A stretch of DNA of 64,000 bases from Marinilabiliales bacterium (GCA_003512955.1 DOTG01000043.1:7717-71716); one strand, 5' to 3'. Shown: positions 26,545 through 35,851, numbered from the stretch's first letter. Numbers and translations are program-made. Notes: a model not told the origin generated them from the sequence alone.

Positions 26545-26898
26545 ATGAAAGAAAATGTGATTCAACTGAAAACTTTTGAATTTGCTGTCAGGATAGTAAA
26601 ACTCTATCAATATTTGGTAGAAGAAAAAAAAGAAGGGGTACTTTCAAAACAAATACTTAGGTATGGTACTTCCATTGGTGCAAATACCGAAGAAGCATTG
26701 GGTGGATATTCAAAAAAAGAATTTGCATCGAAAATCGGGATTGCTTATAAAGAAGCCCGCGAAACAGATTACTGGCTGCGCTTATTAAAAGAAACCAAAT
26801 TTATCAGCGGCACAGGATTTAAATCATTATAAACTGATTGCGAGGAAATTTTAAAAATTCTATATACAATTATTAAAACATCAAATCAAAATAACTAA
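26545..26898 (+). pseudogene. Four-helix-bundle (23S IVS-type) protein, nonsense-interrupted
   Basis: The first 95 codons (FEFAVRIVKLYQYL, LSKQILRYGTSIGANTEEAL, IAYKEARETDYWLRLL) are a clear member of the four-helix-bundle family first known from 23S rRNA intervening sequences. An in-frame TAA at 26830-26832 stops it early. The same frame then continues TDCEEILKILYTIIKTSNQ, the expected fourth helix, to a TAA at 26896-26898, which would give the usual length of about 117 residues. A single nonsense change is the simplest explanation. The gene is flanked by inverted AT-rich arms and interrupts the efflux operon. A truncated product may still be made. Confidence 0.85.
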
Positions 26899-26910
26899 AA
26901 AACTCGACTG

Positions 26911-26940
26911 TTAATTGTAAATTATTAATTGCTAATTGAA
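26911..26940 (-). repeat. Spacer repeat, right arm
   Basis: This is the inverted partner of the arm at 26506-26534 (minus-strand reading TTCAATTAGCAATTAATAAT and onward). The last A of the arm is the first base of the ATG of the next permease gene. Confidence 0.75.
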
Positions 26941-28046
26941 TGAAAAGGTTTTTAAGTTTTGTAAAAAAGGAATTCCATCATATTTTCCGCGATGTCCGGA
27001 GCCTGATCATCATTTTTGGCATTCCCGTGGCCGAGATTCTCATTTTTGGGTTTGCTATCAACACCGATTTGAAAGATGCCCGAATCGCTATTCTCGATAA
27101 ATCGAAAGATGTGACCACCCAGCAGATTACCAACAAGTTGTTGTCGTCGGGCTATTTCAAAATCGACCAATATTTAGATAACGACCAACAGATTGACGGT
27201 GTTTTTAAAAAAGGGACCATTCGCGGGGTGATAGTGTTTGAACCAGGTTTTGGCCAAAAGTTTGAGAAGGAAGGTTCGGCCCACATGCAACTTATTTTCG
27301 ATGCCTCCGAACCCAATACAGCTAACATGCTCAATGGTTACACCCAAGGGATTATCAATAATTTTGTGATGATGGAAAATCAAGCCTCATCCAAAAACCT
27401 GACCATTGTTCCCACTGTCCGCATGTTTTACAACCCGAACCTGAAAAGTGTATTTATGTTTGTTCCCGGAACCATGGCCATTATCCTCATTCTTATTTCC
27501 GCCCTAATGACTTCCATTACCATTACCCGCGAAAAAGAGCTGGGAACCATGGAGATATTGTTGGGTTCACCCTTAAAACCCATTCAGATTATTTTGGGAA
27601 AAGTTACGCCATACCTGATTTTGTCCTTAGGAAACGTAGCAACCATTCTGACTCTGGCCTATTTTGTTTTTGGATTGCCTGTAGAAGGTAGCTTGATTTT
27701 GCTTGTGGCAGAATGTACCTTGTTCATTTTCTTATCGCTTTCCTTGGGAATCCTGATTTCGACCCTGAGCAAAACCATGCAGCAGGCCATGCTCATCTCC
27801 ATGGTAGGATTGATGATGCCAAGTATGTTGCTGTCGGGCTTTATCTTTCCGGTAGAAAACATGCCAAAAGTATTGTATTATTTCAGTTTCATAATGCCTC
27901 CGAGGTGGTTTATCGAGATACTGAAAAGTATCATGATCAAAGGAAGCGGTTTTGCATTGATTTGGAAAGAAACCGTTATCATGGTTGGAATGACCGTGTT
28001 ATTTATAACCATTAGTATTAAGAAATTTAAAATCCGCTTAGAATAA
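26940..28046 (+). CDS. ABC-2 permease 1 (YbhS-like)
   Basis: The 368-residue permease has one N-terminal membrane helix (around LIIIFGIPVAEILIFGFAI), a large extracytoplasmic domain of about 130 residues and five or more C-terminal helices. The conserved ITREKELGTMEILLGSPLKP coupling region lies near residue 200. This is the ABC-2 family layout of YbhS/YbhR, working with the two ATPases and HlyD adaptor upstream. Its ATG abuts the spacer repeat, so its translation signals were probably rebuilt by the insertion. Confidence 0.9.
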   Translation: MKRFLSFVKKEFHHIFRDVRSLIIIFGIPVAEILIFGFAINTDLKDARIAILDKSKDVTTQQITNKLLSSGYFKIDQYLDNDQQIDGVFKKGTIRGVIVFEPGFGQKFEKEGSAHMQLIFDASEPNTANMLNGYTQGIINNFVMMENQASSKNLTIVPTVRMFYNPNLKSVFMFVPGTMAIILILISALMTSITITREKELGTMEILLGSPLKPIQIILGKVTPYLILSLGNVATILTLAYFVFGLPVEGSLILLVAECTLFIFLSLSLGILISTLSKTMQQAMLISMVGLMMPSMLLSGFIFPVENMPKVLYYFSFIMPPRWFIEILKSIMIKGSGFALIWKETVIMVGMTVLFITISIKKFKIRLE

Positions 28047-28064
28047 TTAACAATTAGTAATGAG
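28045..28064 (+). repeat. Spacer repeat arm between the permeases
   Basis: AATTAACAATTAGTAATGAG is a third copy of the arm found at 26506. It contains the last two bases of the permease 1 stop codon and the ATG of permease 2, so almost the whole 13-base gap between the two genes is repeat. Confidence 0.65.
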
Positions 28065-29178
28065 AACAATCATATTTCTGCTTCAAAAGGAATTCCGCCA
28101 AATACGGAGGAACAAGACTATATTACCCATTATCTTTGTTATGCCCATTATTCAATTGCTGATATTGGTACATGCAACTACCTTTGAAATAAAAAATGTA
28201 AAGCTCTGCGTTGTCGATCAGGACATGAGCAACACCTCGCAACGATTGGTTCACCGATTAGAGGGGTCATCGTTTTTTAAAATCACGGCTAATACTTTTT
28301 CGTTCGATGAGGCTCAACAGCAATTGGCAACCAATAAAGCCGACATGATTGTAAACATCCCTTCAGGATTTAGTAATGATTTGATTAAAGAAAATCATGC
28401 TACAGTGCAATTGATCCCCAATGCCATTAATGCCAATTTTGCCACGCTGGCATACAGTTATGCTTCAAATGTTATTTTCGATTTTAATAAAAGCATCCTA
28501 ACTGAATGGGCAGGGAATATCAGCCCCCAACCCTTAAAAACAATTACCACACAAGCCCGCTTTTGGTATAATCCTGAAATGAACTACAAGTGGTTTATGT
28601 TTCCGGGGATTATGGTTATTTTAATTACCATGATTGGGATGTTTTTATCGGGCCTGAATTTAGTCCGCGAAAAAGAAATTGGCACCAGCGAACAGTTAAA
28701 CGTCACCCCCATGCAAAAATACCAGTTTATTATCGGGAAACTGCTTCCTTTCTTAATCATAGGAATATTTGAACTCTTTTTGGCAACGCTTTTAGGAAAA
28801 CTCATTTATGGTGTACCTCTGGTAGGCAGTATTTGGGTTTTAGTGGCATTTACCTTCATTTACTTGCTGGTGGTTTTAGGAATCGGGTTATTTATAAGCA
28901 CCATGGCCGAAACCCAGCAACAAATGATGTTCATTGCCTTTTTTGTAGTCATCGTGTTTATTTTGCTCAGCGGCATTTTCACACCCATGGAAAGCATGCC
29001 TATTTGGGTTCAAAAATTCAATACCATCAATCCTTTGTCCTATTTTATGCGGGTCATCCGTATGGTAATGCTTAAAGGCTCCGGCTTTTCCGATTTGATT
29101 GCCGAATTTATATCATTGAGTATTTATGCCGCAGCTATTTTAAGTCTGGCTACATGGCGTTACCGGAAAACAGCATGA
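28060..29178 (+). CDS. ABC-2 permease 2 (YbhR-like)
   Basis: The 372-residue paralogue of permease 1 has the same plan: an N-terminal helix (LPIIFVMPIIQLLILVHA), a periplasmic domain, then a C-terminal helix bundle with VREKEIGTSEQLNVTPMQK as the coupling segment. The pair would form a heterodimeric channel. It ends the operon; no terminator hairpin was found in the 340 bases that follow. Confidence 0.9.
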   Translation: MRTIIFLLQKEFRQIRRNKTILPIIFVMPIIQLLILVHATTFEIKNVKLCVVDQDMSNTSQRLVHRLEGSSFFKITANTFSFDEAQQQLATNKADMIVNIPSGFSNDLIKENHATVQLIPNAINANFATLAYSYASNVIFDFNKSILTEWAGNISPQPLKTITTQARFWYNPEMNYKWFMFPGIMVILITMIGMFLSGLNLVREKEIGTSEQLNVTPMQKYQFIIGKLLPFLIIGIFELFLATLLGKLIYGVPLVGSIWVLVAFTFIYLLVVLGIGLFISTMAETQQQMMFIAFFVVIVFILLSGIFTPMESMPIWVQKFNTINPLSYFMRVIRMVMLKGSGFSDLIAEFISLSIYAAAILSLATWRYRKTA

Positions 29179-29518
29179 TTATAAGACAGCCGGATACCCA
29201 TGTCTTTGCTTTCACATGTATCTGTAAATAGCAATCTAAAAAGGAAATAACTTATATACAACCCTACCTGTTTATAAAAAGAGTAGGCATTTCCGCAACA
29301 AAATAATCTTTGTTCTTAAAATCCCCTTTTGTGAAATATTAATCTACGAGCAAAGCAACTATTTTGCTGTTCGGGTTCTCTAATGCAACATAGAAACCGT
29401 TATTAACGAAACAGTGTTTTTTATCTTTTCCTTTTAAAAAATAAATCGCTCAAAACAACAATACACTTGAAAATTAAGAGATAAAACAATAATTTTACAA
29501 ACCTCAGAAAGCACGACT
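29179..29518. other. Intergenic region without recognised feature
   Basis: These 340 AT-rich bases lie between the efflux operon and the next exported-protein gene. No ORF, hairpin or convincing two-box promoter was seen. Confidence 0.4.
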
Positions 29519-30286
29519 ATGAAAAAGATTGTTTATGCCACCCTTTTCCTTTTTATGATGGGTAATACTTTTGCCCAGGAAAATCATGAGAAATTTAAGA
29601 ATAAATTCGACGATGTGGTGGAGGAAGACGAATCGGGGAACCTCACCCTCAGGTTCTTTAATGCATTAACAGGCGACCCCGTTTCAGGAGCCACCGTAAC
29701 CATTGAAACTGAGAACAGGTTCACTACCGACAAAGAGGGGAAAATCCGTTTTCCGGCACCTGAAGAAGATGGCTTTTTGCAAGTACATTTTGAATGCCCA
29801 AAATATATTACCAGCGACTTAAACGTGGAAGTGATTGCCGGCACCTTTTTCTTTAACCGGATCAGCATCTCTCCTGTTTTAGATTTGAAAGACGTAAGGA
29901 TAATCCTGGATTGGGACCAAAACCCGGTGGATTTGGATGCCCACTTTATGAAAGAAAACAGTTACCACATTTCGTACCACCATACCCGCATACTGGCCGA
30001 TGGAAAAGGCGAACTCGACCGCGACGACATGGATGGTTATGGCCCCGAAACAATCACCATTCATGATATTGACGATTTAGCCACCTATGATTTTTTTGTG
30101 CATGATTTTACCAACCGTGCAAACAAAAATGCAAATGACCTGTCCGATTCAAAGGCAACTGTAAAAGTATATGCCGAAGGAAAACTACTGTATGTGTTCC
30201 AAATCCCACAAGGAGAGCCCGGGACAAAATGGTCGGTGTTCCGCATCAGCGAAGGCCAATTTATCGAAACCAATCAAATATTCTAA
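29519..30286 (+). CDS. Exported YfaP/DUF2135-like protein
   Basis: After a signal peptide (residues 1-19, ending NTFAQE) comes a carboxypeptidase-like/Ig-type segment (LTLRFFNALTGDPVSGATVT). A second domain reads LDWDQNPVDLDAHFM, then LDRDDMDGYGPETITI. This is the DUF2135/YfaP signature, with Asp-rich loops that could bind calcium. The molecular role is unknown. The next gene starts 5 bases after its stop, so the two are an operon. Confidence 0.8.
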   Translation: MKKIVYATLFLFMMGNTFAQENHEKFKNKFDDVVEEDESGNLTLRFFNALTGDPVSGATVTIETENRFTTDKEGKIRFPAPEEDGFLQVHFECPKYITSDLNVEVIAGTFFFNRISISPVLDLKDVRIILDWDQNPVDLDAHFMKENSYHISYHHTRILADGKGELDRDDMDGYGPETITIHDIDDLATYDFFVHDFTNRANKNANDLSDSKATVKVYAEGKLLYVFQIPQGEPGTKWSVFRISEGQFIETNQIF

Positions 30287-30290
30287 CACG

Positions 30291-31097
30291 ATGAAAAAAC
30301 AAGTGATTACCGCATGCCTGATTTTTTTATTTATTGCTATCCAAGGATTTAGCCAAAAGAAAACCGAAGAATTCCAGTTAATGGGCATTACAGGTGATGC
30401 CATTGGAGGCGAGCAACTGTCGCCGGAACAAGTGAAGCAAAAAGCCATTAACAATGCCAAGATTAACGCGTTAAAAAAGGCCGGTATTGAAGAAAATATT
30501 AATTCCTATACCGACTACTTCCGTAAAGAATCGGACAACACCTTTGAAGAACTTTTTACCTCCGATATCCTTTCGAACATTGAAGGAACCGTAAAAGATA
30601 TTGAAGTTGTGGACACCCGCCCCAGCTTTACTGCCGAAAACCAAATAAAATACGTGGTTACTATTAATTGTACCGTCGTTAAATACAATGTAACCAAAGA
30701 TTTAAGTTTTGATGCATGGATAGAAGGGGTTCAGCCTTTTTATCAATCAGGCAGTGGCCTCACCTTTTCCATAAAACCTACCATCCCTTGCTATGCCAGG
30801 GTTTTTGCTTTTACCGATGAGCCTTACCCAATCTACCCAAACGAGTGGGAAAAATCGAAATTGTTGCCCGCGCTTGAAATCACAAACTTCCCCGATCTTG
30901 ACAAAATAAATTCCTATGAGGTTTCTGCTGAAAAGAAGGATAAAGAGACACACCGGTTGATCATTGTGCTATTAAAAAATGACCTTTACTATACCGGAAA
31001 AGTTGGGTATAAAGAAATTATCGATTGGATCATGACCATTCCTCCCGACGAACGCAAACTGGAAACTTTTACTTTTGAGGTCTTTAAAAAGAAATAA
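30291..31097 (+). CDS. Exported protein of unknown function, DUF4384-like end
   Basis: The 268-residue protein has a signal peptide (about residues 1-20, ending GFSQKK). The N-terminal half contains helix-rich AINNAKINALKKAGIEENI, reminiscent of exported LPP20-like domains. The second half reads VQPFYQSGSGLTFSIKP, YARVFAFTDEPYPIYP, which resembles DUF4384-type domains. The family assignment is tentative. The ATG at 30291 is chosen because it starts the signal peptide; the longer frame overlaps the upstream gene. Confidence 0.7.
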   Translation: MKKQVITACLIFLFIAIQGFSQKKTEEFQLMGITGDAIGGEQLSPEQVKQKAINNAKINALKKAGIEENINSYTDYFRKESDNTFEELFTSDILSNIEGTVKDIEVVDTRPSFTAENQIKYVVTINCTVVKYNVTKDLSFDAWIEGVQPFYQSGSGLTFSIKPTIPCYARVFAFTDEPYPIYPNEWEKSKLLPALEITNFPDLDKINSYEVSAEKKDKETHRLIIVLLKNDLYYTGKVGYKEIIDWIMTIPPDERKLETFTFEVFKKK

Positions 31098-31120
31098 TCT
31101 TTCTGACAATTACTGGATAA

Positions 31121-31160
31121 ATGAGCAAATTGGTTGAACTCCAACCAATTTGCTCATTTG
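31121..31160. terminator. Perfect 16-bp palindromic terminator
   Basis: ATGAGCAAATTGGTTG pairs perfectly with CAACCAATTTGCTCAT around a 5-base loop, about 25 bases after the stop of the 268-residue exported-protein gene. A T-rich tract follows. It separates this pair from gpsA. Confidence 0.85.
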
Positions 31161-31193
31161 TTTAATTGTTCAATTACAAATCTCCTATTTTCT

Positions 31194-31201
31194 TATCTTT
31201 G
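31194..31201 (+). promoter_or_regulatory. -7 element for gpsA-pgi
   Basis: TATCTTTG matches TAnnTTTG and lies 25 bases before the gpsA ATG at 31227. The -33 region is not a clear match. The position shows that the ORF extension back to 31134 is not translated. Confidence 0.55.
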
Positions 31202-31226
31202 CCCATATTTAAATCATGACAAACGC

Positions 31227-32222
31227 ATGTTTAATTTAGGGAAAATAGGGATTGTAGGCGGTGGAAGTTGGGCAACAGCCAATGCTAAAATCATTCTTGA
31301 GAAAAAACAGCCCATCAATTGGTTTATACACGAGGCAGATGTGGTCGAGCATATCAAAGAATTCGGGAACAATCCAAAATACCTGAGCGATGTGGAATTC
31401 GATCCCGAGCTATTGAATCTTACCAGTGATATTAACCAACTGGTTTCAGAGTCGGATACAGTGATGTTCATCATCCCCTCGGCATATTTAAAATTTGCTT
31501 TGCAGGGTCTGACAGTTTCTTTGAAAGGTAAAACTGTGGTTTCAGCCATTAAGGGAATTGTGCCCGACGACAATCTTTTGGTTGGCGAATTTCTTCACGA
31601 CAAATACAATGTCCCTTATGAATCACTTGGGATTATCTCAGGCCCATGCCATGCTGAGGAAGTAGCCTTGGAACGGTTGTCGTATCTAACCATTGCTTTT
31701 ATTCACGAAGAAAAGGCAAAAGCCTTGACTGAACTGTATAACAACCACTACATCCGTACCAACTTGTCGGACGATATTCTGGGAACCGAATATGCTGCGG
31801 TATTAAAAAACATTTACGCATTAGGTTCGGGTATCTGCAATGGGTTGGGTTTTGGCGACAATTTTCAGGCTGTGCTTATCTCCAATGCCATCCGCGAAAT
31901 GAAACGGTTTACCGATACCGTGTATCCCATCCATCGGGATATTAAAGACAGTGCCTACTTGGGAGACCTTTTGGTTACAGCCTATTCACAATTTAGCCGC
32001 AACCGCTATTTTGGAACCATGGTAGGTAAAGGTTATACCATTAAATACATCATGAGCGAAATGAACATGGTGGCCGAAGGGTATTTTGCCTCTAAAGGCA
32101 TTTGGGAAATAAACAAAAAACACCGGGTGACCATGCCCATTGCCGATAGCATCTACCAAATCCTTTACGAGAAACAATCGCCGCGCAGGATTATTAACGA
32201 ACTGACCGAAAAGCTTACCTAG
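31227..32222 (+). CDS. gpsA: Glycerol-3-phosphate dehydrogenase [NAD(P)+]
   Basis: GpsA makes sn-glycerol 3-phosphate from dihydroxyacetone phosphate for phospholipid synthesis. The 331-residue protein opens with the Rossmann motif IGIVGGGSWATANAK. It carries SAIKGI and GISGP-type (GIISGPCHAEEVA) active-site segments and the catalytic-lysine helix AVLKNIYALGSGICNGLGFG. The start at MFNLGKIG is set by a -7 element upstream and by the N-terminal Rossmann strand. pgi follows after 36 bases. Confidence 0.95.
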   Translation: MFNLGKIGIVGGGSWATANAKIILEKKQPINWFIHEADVVEHIKEFGNNPKYLSDVEFDPELLNLTSDINQLVSESDTVMFIIPSAYLKFALQGLTVSLKGKTVVSAIKGIVPDDNLLVGEFLHDKYNVPYESLGIISGPCHAEEVALERLSYLTIAFIHEEKAKALTELYNNHYIRTNLSDDILGTEYAAVLKNIYALGSGICNGLGFGDNFQAVLISNAIREMKRFTDTVYPIHRDIKDSAYLGDLLVTAYSQFSRNRYFGTMVGKGYTIKYIMSEMNMVAEGYFASKGIWEINKKHRVTMPIADSIYQILYEKQSPRRIINELTEKLT

Positions 32223-32258
32223 ACTCAATTTCAACAACAATATAAATTTTGCACAAAA

Positions 32259-33599
32259 ATGACAAAAATTAAAATCGATTATTCAAAGACCTTGGGCTTT
32301 ATCCGTAAAGAAGATATTTTCGGATTCCAGGGCGAGATAAATGCGCACATTGAGGCACTTTACAAAAAAACAGGTAAAGGGAATGACTTCCTGGGGTGGG
32401 TAAATCTACCCTCTTCCATTTCATTCGAAGCACTGAAAGACATCCAACTTACAGCCGACCAATTTAAAAAAGATTGTGAGATAGTGGTTGTAGTGGGTAT
32501 CGGGGGATCCTATCTTGGTTCAAAAGCAGTTATTGATGCCCTTTCCGATAATTTTATCCAGCTCAAAGAACGCAGAAATCCCTTGGTAGTTTTTGCCGGC
32601 CAAAACATCAGCGAAGATTACATGACCGAACTCCGGAATATGCTTCATTCGCGTAGCTGGGGAATCGTGGTTATTTCAAAATCGGGAACTACCACCGAAC
32701 CTGCCATTGCTTTCCGTATCTTAAAAACCGATTTGGAGAAGAAATACGGAAAAGAAAATGCTGCCAAACGTACGGTTGCCATCACCGATGAGAAAAAAGG
32801 GGCATTAAGGACCTTGGCCACTCAGGAGGGATACAAAACCTTTGTAATCCCCGATGATGTGGGCGGACGTTTCAGCGTGTTGACCCCAGTGGGTCTTTTG
32901 CCCATTGCCATTGCCGGATTCGATATTACTCAATTGGTTAAAGGTGCGGTTGATATGGAGAAACAAACCGGCGCCTCAACCAAATTTGAGGATAACCCTG
33001 CCGCTATTTATGCCGCTACACGCAATGCCCTGCTACGCAAAGGCAAAGGAATTGAAATTATGGTAAACTACAATCCGAAACTGCACTATGTGGCAGAATG
33101 GTGGAAACAGTTATATGGCGAAAGCGAAGGCAAAGAGGGTAAAGGAATTTTCCCGGCAAGTGTCGATTTTACTTCCGATTTGCATAGTATGGGTCAATAT
33201 ATCCAAGAGGGTCAGCGGAATTTATTCGAGACAGTGCTTTCCATTGCCCAACCGGATTCTAAAGTAGTGATTGAAAAAGATGCAACCAATTTGGATGGAT
33301 TGAATTTCCTGGCCGGGAAACGGATGGATGAGGTGAATAAAATGGCTGAATTGGGAACCATTATCGCCCACGTTGATGGTAATGTTCCTAACATCCGGGT
33401 AGAATTGCCTTTGTTAAACGAATACTTTCTGGGGCAGTTGATTTATTTCTACGAAATTGCCTGTGGAATTTCAGGTTACATCTTAGGAGTGAATCCTTTC
33501 GATCAGCCAGGGGTGGAGGCTTACAAGAAAAACATGTTTGCCTTATTGGAAAAACCTGGCTTTGAAGCCGAAACTAAAGCAATTAAAGCAAGATTGTAA
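32259..33599 (+). CDS. pgi: Glucose-6-phosphate isomerase
   Basis: Pgi interconverts glucose 6-phosphate and fructose 6-phosphate. The 446-residue protein is the shorter bacterial form. It has GGSYLGSKAV and SKSGTTTEPAIAFR in the SIS domains and the late motif GQLIYFYEIACGISGYILG carrying conserved active-site residues. It is probably cotranscribed with gpsA and ends at a strong terminator. Confidence 0.95.
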   Translation: MTKIKIDYSKTLGFIRKEDIFGFQGEINAHIEALYKKTGKGNDFLGWVNLPSSISFEALKDIQLTADQFKKDCEIVVVVGIGGSYLGSKAVIDALSDNFIQLKERRNPLVVFAGQNISEDYMTELRNMLHSRSWGIVVISKSGTTTEPAIAFRILKTDLEKKYGKENAAKRTVAITDEKKGALRTLATQEGYKTFVIPDDVGGRFSVLTPVGLLPIAIAGFDITQLVKGAVDMEKQTGASTKFEDNPAAIYAATRNALLRKGKGIEIMVNYNPKLHYVAEWWKQLYGESEGKEGKGIFPASVDFTSDLHSMGQYIQEGQRNLFETVLSIAQPDSKVVIEKDATNLDGLNFLAGKRMDEVNKMAELGTIIAHVDGNVPNIRVELPLLNEYFLGQLIYFYEIACGISGYILGVNPFDQPGVEAYKKNMFALLEKPGFEAETKAIKARL

Positions 33600-33619
33600 G
33601 AAAATTGAATGAAGATATG

Positions 33620-33656
33620 AAGCGCAAATGGAAAGAAAGTTCATTTGCGCTTTTTT
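33620..33656. terminator. Bidirectional terminator after pgi
   Basis: AAGCGCAAATG pairs with CATTTGCGCTT and is followed by a T run that ends just before the stop of the leftward gene at 33659. It serves convergent transcripts. Confidence 0.88.
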
Positions 33657-33658
33657 AT

Positions 33659-34186
33659 TTAAAAGCTATCAACTTGCTCTGCATTGGGATCCGGTTTGTT
33701 TTTTTCCTTTAAGTCATTCAGGTAGTTTCTAATCCTTTTTTTAGTAGGATCAGCAAATAAATTAATAAACCGCTTCACGGGATTGGCCACATAAACCTCT
33801 TCCGACATCCGGATAGCGGTTTTTCCTTTGTAATCGGCAAGTGTAATTACACGCATCAGTTGACGTCCATCGGGTTTATGAATAATCCGGATATAATCTG
33901 TCTCCGTAGTTTTTTGGGTAATCAACAAAACAGAATCACCATTGGTATAATATTCCATCCAGGCATCTTGTCCGTCAACTACATCCTTTTGAATCATGGT
34001 ATCTAAGTCATGCCTCCAGACAGATTCTTCCCAATGGTTTGTAATATCTGCCAGAATAAAAAAATACATCTTATCAATTAAATCCATTTCGGTTACCAAA
34101 CGTTCCTTGGGCTGAAAAAGTCCGATAATCAAAGGTGTAACTAAAACAGATGCCAGAATGATCCCAATTTTTACTCCTGCTTTCAT
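33659..34186 (-). CDS. Membrane-anchored protein, possibly SRPBCC-like
   Basis: The 175-residue protein has one N-terminal membrane helix (residues ~5-22). A soluble domain with ITNHWEESVWRHDLDTM, then strands DSVLLITQKTTETDYIRIIH and RMSEEVYVANPVKRF, resembles an anchored START/SRPBCC (polyketide-cyclase-like) domain. The assignment rests on pattern only; no ligand or partner is suggested by the neighbours. It is convergent with pgi. Confidence 0.5.
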   Translation of the reverse strand: MKAGVKIGIILASVLVTPLIIGLFQPKERLVTEMDLIDKMYFFILADITNHWEESVWRHDLDTMIQKDVVDGQDAWMEYYTNGDSVLLITQKTTETDYIRIIHKPDGRQLMRVITLADYKGKTAIRMSEEVYVANPVKRFINLFADPTKKRIRNYLNDLKEKNKPDPNAEQVDSF

Positions 34187-34447
34187 CTTTCCTTAGATTT
34201 TTGTTAAAGATAGGATTTTTTCAATTCTGTAACCCAAATTCAGCAATGGAAATGCTGAATCGACTAAGGTTTTGTAAATCACATTATAAAAAACATGATA
34301 ACAAAATATATTTTGGAGAACCCCCGATTAACGCAAATAGTTGCTACTATAAGCACTTTTATCGCTTAGCATGGGATAAAATAAAACCCATGTAAGATTC
34401 AACCTTTTGAAGTTGAAAATACACAGGTCGCAAAAAAATCAAATATT

Positions 34448-35752
34448 TTAAACCACGAAATGGAAATGCGGCCCAAAACGCTCAAATGCCGCTTTATCAA
34501 GAGATTCGCGGTGATCGGGATGAGCAATACTAATAATGAGTTTTGCCCTTTCTTGCAACGATTTTCCGTACAAATTCACCGCGCCAAATTCCGTGACCAG
34601 CCAATGCATGTTGGAACGTGTGGTTACCACACCAGCTCCCACATGTAAGGTAGGTGCAATCTTGCTCATCCCTTTTTGAGTTACCGATGGCATGGCAATG
34701 ATAGGTTTCCCACCCGGGCTCATGGAGGCACCCCGGATAAAGTCAATTTGTCCGCCTACTCCCGAGTAGTGCTTGGTCCCAATGGAATCGGAACATACCT
34801 GCCCGGTTAAGTCCACCTGAATGGCCGAATTGATTGCTGTAACTTTTGGATTCCGACATATCACATTGATATCGTTGGTGTAACGCACATCTTTCATAAT
34901 TACACCGGGGTTGTCATCCACAAAGTCATATAATTTTTTACTCCCCATTAAAAAGGTAGATGTCATTTTACCCACATCAATCCCTTTCATGGCCCCATTC
35001 ACAACACCGTTTTCAACCAAAGGTAAAATACCGTCGGCAAACATTTCGGTATGAATGCCAATGTTTTTGTGGTTCCCCAGTTGCGAAAGAACCGCATTTG
35101 GAATAGCCCCGATACCCATCTGCAAAGTTGCACCATCGTCAATAAGTGCAGCTACATTGCGCCCTATGGCAGCCTCTATCGGATCAGGATCGGTAAAATG
35201 GGCTTCAATAAGCGGGCTGTTATCTTCACAGAAAATATCGATGCAATTGGCACGGATCATGGCATCGCCAAAAGCCCTCGGCATATTTGGATTAATTACC
35301 CCAATAACCGTATCGGCGGTTTGAACAGCAGCCAAAGTTGCATCCACCGAAGTTCCTAACGAAACATAACCATGCTTGTCGATGGGAGAAACCTGAACCA
35401 TGGCCACATTTACTTTGGTGTATCCTTCGCGGATGAGGCGTTGGGTCTCGTGCAAAAACACTGGAATGTAATCGGCATAGCCCTCCTGTGTATCCTGCCG
35501 CACATTGTGCCCGACAAAAAAACTCTGTAACTGGAAAATGCCTTCAAATTCTTTCGATGCGTAAGGAGCAGGCCCCTCGGTGTGCAGATGCTGAATTTTC
35601 ACATTCTTAAACTCCCGGTTCCGCCCACGCTCGCACATGGCCTCAATTAACTTCTGGGGTGCACAGGCTACACTGTGGATATGGATCCTATCGCCTGTTT
35701 TGATAACTTTCACAGCCTCTTGGGCCGAAACAAACTTAATATTTTGGTGCAT
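34448..35752 (-). CDS. Acetyl-CoA hydrolase/4-hydroxybutyrate CoA-transferase family
   Basis: The 434-residue protein belongs to the class I CoA-transferase group that includes 4-hydroxybutyrate CoA-transferase and butyryl/acetyl-CoA:acetate transferases. Diagnostic segments are the start GDRIHIHSVACAPQKLIEAM, the glycine-rich LQMGIGAIPNAVLSQLG followed by GIHTEMFADGI (with the likely catalytic Glu), and GGQIDFIRGASMSPGGKPI near the C-terminus. It moves CoA between short-chain acids, as in fermentation; the exact pair is unknown. The ATG at 35752 is preferred to the TTG at 35776. Confidence 0.9.
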   Translation of the reverse strand: MHQNIKFVSAQEAVKVIKTGDRIHIHSVACAPQKLIEAMCERGRNREFKNVKIQHLHTEGPAPYASKEFEGIFQLQSFFVGHNVRQDTQEGYADYIPVFLHETQRLIREGYTKVNVAMVQVSPIDKHGYVSLGTSVDATLAAVQTADTVIGVINPNMPRAFGDAMIRANCIDIFCEDNSPLIEAHFTDPDPIEAAIGRNVAALIDDGATLQMGIGAIPNAVLSQLGNHKNIGIHTEMFADGILPLVENGVVNGAMKGIDVGKMTSTFLMGSKKLYDFVDDNPGVIMKDVRYTNDINVICRNPKVTAINSAIQVDLTGQVCSDSIGTKHYSGVGGQIDFIRGASMSPGGKPIIAMPSVTQKGMSKIAPTLHVGAGVVTTRSNMHWLVTEFGAVNLYGKSLQERAKLIISIAHPDHRESLDKAAFERFGPHFHFVV

Positions 35753-35851
35753 AGTTGCTTGATTTTGAGTTTTCAAAAAACGATGCCAAAGTAATAATTT
35801 ATTTTCGACCTGTTTTCTGCGATGGCTATGATAAAAGTCAGGGTTTTCGGG

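Noticed and set aside
31134..31226. Longer N-terminus for GpsA
   Set aside because: The extension overlaps a palindromic terminator and the -7 element, and the Rossmann motif starts normally at the ATG at 31227.
34201..34395. 64-codon plus-strand reading frame in the gap before the CoA-transferase gene
   Set aside because: No recognisable domain, promoter or conserved composition; short and isolated in AT-rich DNA.
34448..35752. Calling the CoA-transferase a specific 4-hydroxybutyrate enzyme
   Set aside because: Motifs show only the wider acetyl-CoA hydrolase/transferase family; no neighbouring 4-hydroxybutyrate pathway genes support one substrate.
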